A stretch of DNA of 64,000 nt from Symsagittifera roscoffensis (lineage: Eukaryota > Xenacoelomorpha > Acoela > Convolutidae): assembly GCF_963678635.1 (NCBI RefSeq), contig NC_087062.1:33703651-33767650 (forward strand). The letters are read 5' to 3'. This document shows positions 62,753 to 64,000 of this stretch, in pieces (position 1 is the first letter of the stretch; every line of letters starts with the position of its first letter). The notes beneath the pieces are model-generated. The model was given only the letters and a program-made list of their open reading frames with translations. It was not told where the DNA came from and did not search any database. Made by a program: the position numbers and the translations under genes.

Positions 62753-64000
62753 ATGAGTCTAGACAAGTCAAAAATATCCATGTTTGGTGATAGCTCTAGG
62801 AATCTTATATTAAAGAAAGAAAGGAATACGAGGAATGACCCTTTCGTGGAAATAACCCAGAAGTCTCAAAAACAAGAAGGGGGAACGAAGAGTCATAAGA
62901 TATCGAAAGACAAACTTACGACGTTGGAGGTAGAGATACATCGAAGACCAGCTCACGACGAAGTCCAGCGAAACGTAGAACCGAGCTGAAACGGACGAGG
63001 CCACTAGCAAGTGAACCCACTCCATTAGAACAGGGACAGGACTTCACTACTTCGACTGGAACCCTTGATCGAGAAGAAATGTCGGTACTGTCCAAAATTT
63101 TGATTAAAAAACCAGCGGTCGAGGGCTCACATACTGACCATATCATGATCCAAGAGGTATCGGAGAAGGCAGCCACGTCTTTTTTGTTCTCGAAACGAGT
63201 GAAAACTACTCTGGGAGTTTTTTTTCTTTTTACCATGGGAGCTTGGACTGTTGATGATATCGACACTCAGGAAGAGGACGACGATAGCGAAGAAGCTGAT
63301 GACTTTGAATCCCATTGAGTTTCAACAGTTGAACCCATGAAGATATGATACCCGTCAATTTGGAGTTCTAGTCAAATTGGAGTTGAACCCTCGAGTTCTA
63401 GTGACTTTATGACAACAGCCAATTCTGGCACACATGCTGAAACGATTAAGGTCACAGTCACCAGGCCAGGGATTACACTGGGAGATTTGAGGGCGGAGTA
63501 TGAAAGACCTTTAAGACAAAGAGGAGTGGCGCGAGCTACAACTAGCACCAAACTAGTCTTAAATCAAGTGAGGTCACCACTGGTGCCGCCATGGGTCGAT
63601 GGAGGGAAATCGATGGGAGAAGCCCTGACTAGAATCATGGATAAATTGGGTGAGCAACAGGAGCAGTTTTTCAACAGGATGAGTGAACTGGAGAGAGCGA
63701 TTCACATTGAGAGAGAAGGCTTGCGAGAGGATATACTTCGCAACAAACAGTAAGCCAGTCGAAGCTAGTAGCGCCCGAAAGAGAGAATGGATGATCATTT
63801 GGCAGGAAACTTGACACCAATGACTCGAGAGACCGAGCAAAGGGAGCGACGGTTGAGAGAGGATATGGAGCATTTCCGGAGTCAACAAAAGCAGACTCTT
63901 GGGACTCGATACCAGGATAGATGCGATGATGGAAAGACACACTCAGGCCATGATGGATAGATTAGTCGGTCTCTTGAGAACTAGGAGTGGATCGATACAC
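62753..64000 (+). pseudogene. Element 3 gag, broken, continues beyond window
   Basis: Starts at ATG 62753 ('MSLDKSKISMFGDSSRNLIL'), clearly related to the element 1 Gag start. Further homologous blocks in shifted frames: 'TSTGTLDREEMS' (63055), the acidic 'DTQEEDDDSEEADDF' (63262), 'MDKLGEQQEQFFNRMSELER' (63635) and, near 63840-63990, the counterpart of the element 1 coil. Several stops and frameshifts. It reads through the site where element 1 changes frame. Confidence 0.8.

Larger units (their letters stand above)
59712..64000 (+). mobile_element. Element 3: decayed relative of element 1, opposite strand, runs past window end
   Basis: Plus-strand LTR (59712-60611), PBS with one mismatch, leader with AATCCGGA-type repeats and gag are recognisable against element 1 read on its minus strand. 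Many indels and substitutions throughout, so a much older insertion than elements 1 and 2. The 3' part lies outside the window. Confidence 0.85.

Overview
This is animal (metazoan) nuclear DNA. It holds two host genes with GT-AG introns or intron-like AG acceptors, and the rest is almost entirely retrotransposons nested in or next to one another. The host genes are a TTC27-type TPR protein and a small secreted or membrane protein with two fibronectin-III domains. Both start codons sit 5-8 nt after a splice-acceptor-like AG, which would fit a lineage with spliced-leader trans-splicing (larvacean, flatworm, nematode and others). I cannot place the phylum from the sequence alone.

Layout. 1-740: degenerate ~160-bp satellite. 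1362-3665 (-): TTC27 homologue. 4401-7499 (+): FN3-FN3-TM gene in six exons. 7615-8055: MITE with 38-bp inverted ends and a 9-bp target duplication. 8153-8349: fold-back element. 8956-9540 (+): SGNH-hydrolase-like ORF. 9549-34102 (-): element 1, a giant (24.55 kb) Ty3/gypsy LTR retrotransposon. 34107-34380 and 50709-~54420 (+): a LINE (PHD-type ORF1, APE endonuclease/RT ORF2) split by element 2. 34381-50704 (-): element 2, a related but internally deleted 16.3-kb Ty3/gypsy element. 54875-56189 (-) and 56282-59421 (-): remnants of two further non-LTR elements. 59712-64000 (+): element 3, a decayed opposite-strand relative of element 1 that runs off the window.

The centre of interest is the element 1/2/3 family. 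Both better-preserved copies carry Gag with two CCHC knuckles, an aspartic protease, RT, RNase H and integrase. They then add what I read as a TARG1/OARD1-like macro domain at the extreme C-terminus of the polyprotein. Downstream of pol, where an env gene might be expected, element 1 has ~9 kb of additional coding sequence. It lies in one reading frame interrupted by stops: a coiled-coil plus SGNH-hydrolase module, a second large domain with an N-D-x-x-H motif, and a ~1300-residue protein I do not recognise. Element 2 keeps only the two ends of this region.

The elements also share a primer-binding site set 12 nt inside the 5' LTR, a polypurine tract whose core recurs inside pol, and ~3-kb leaders with family-specific short repeats. 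Element 1 LTRs differ by about four substitutions and one indel, element 2 LTRs by about two substitutions. Both insertions are therefore recent, even though element 2 is clearly defective.
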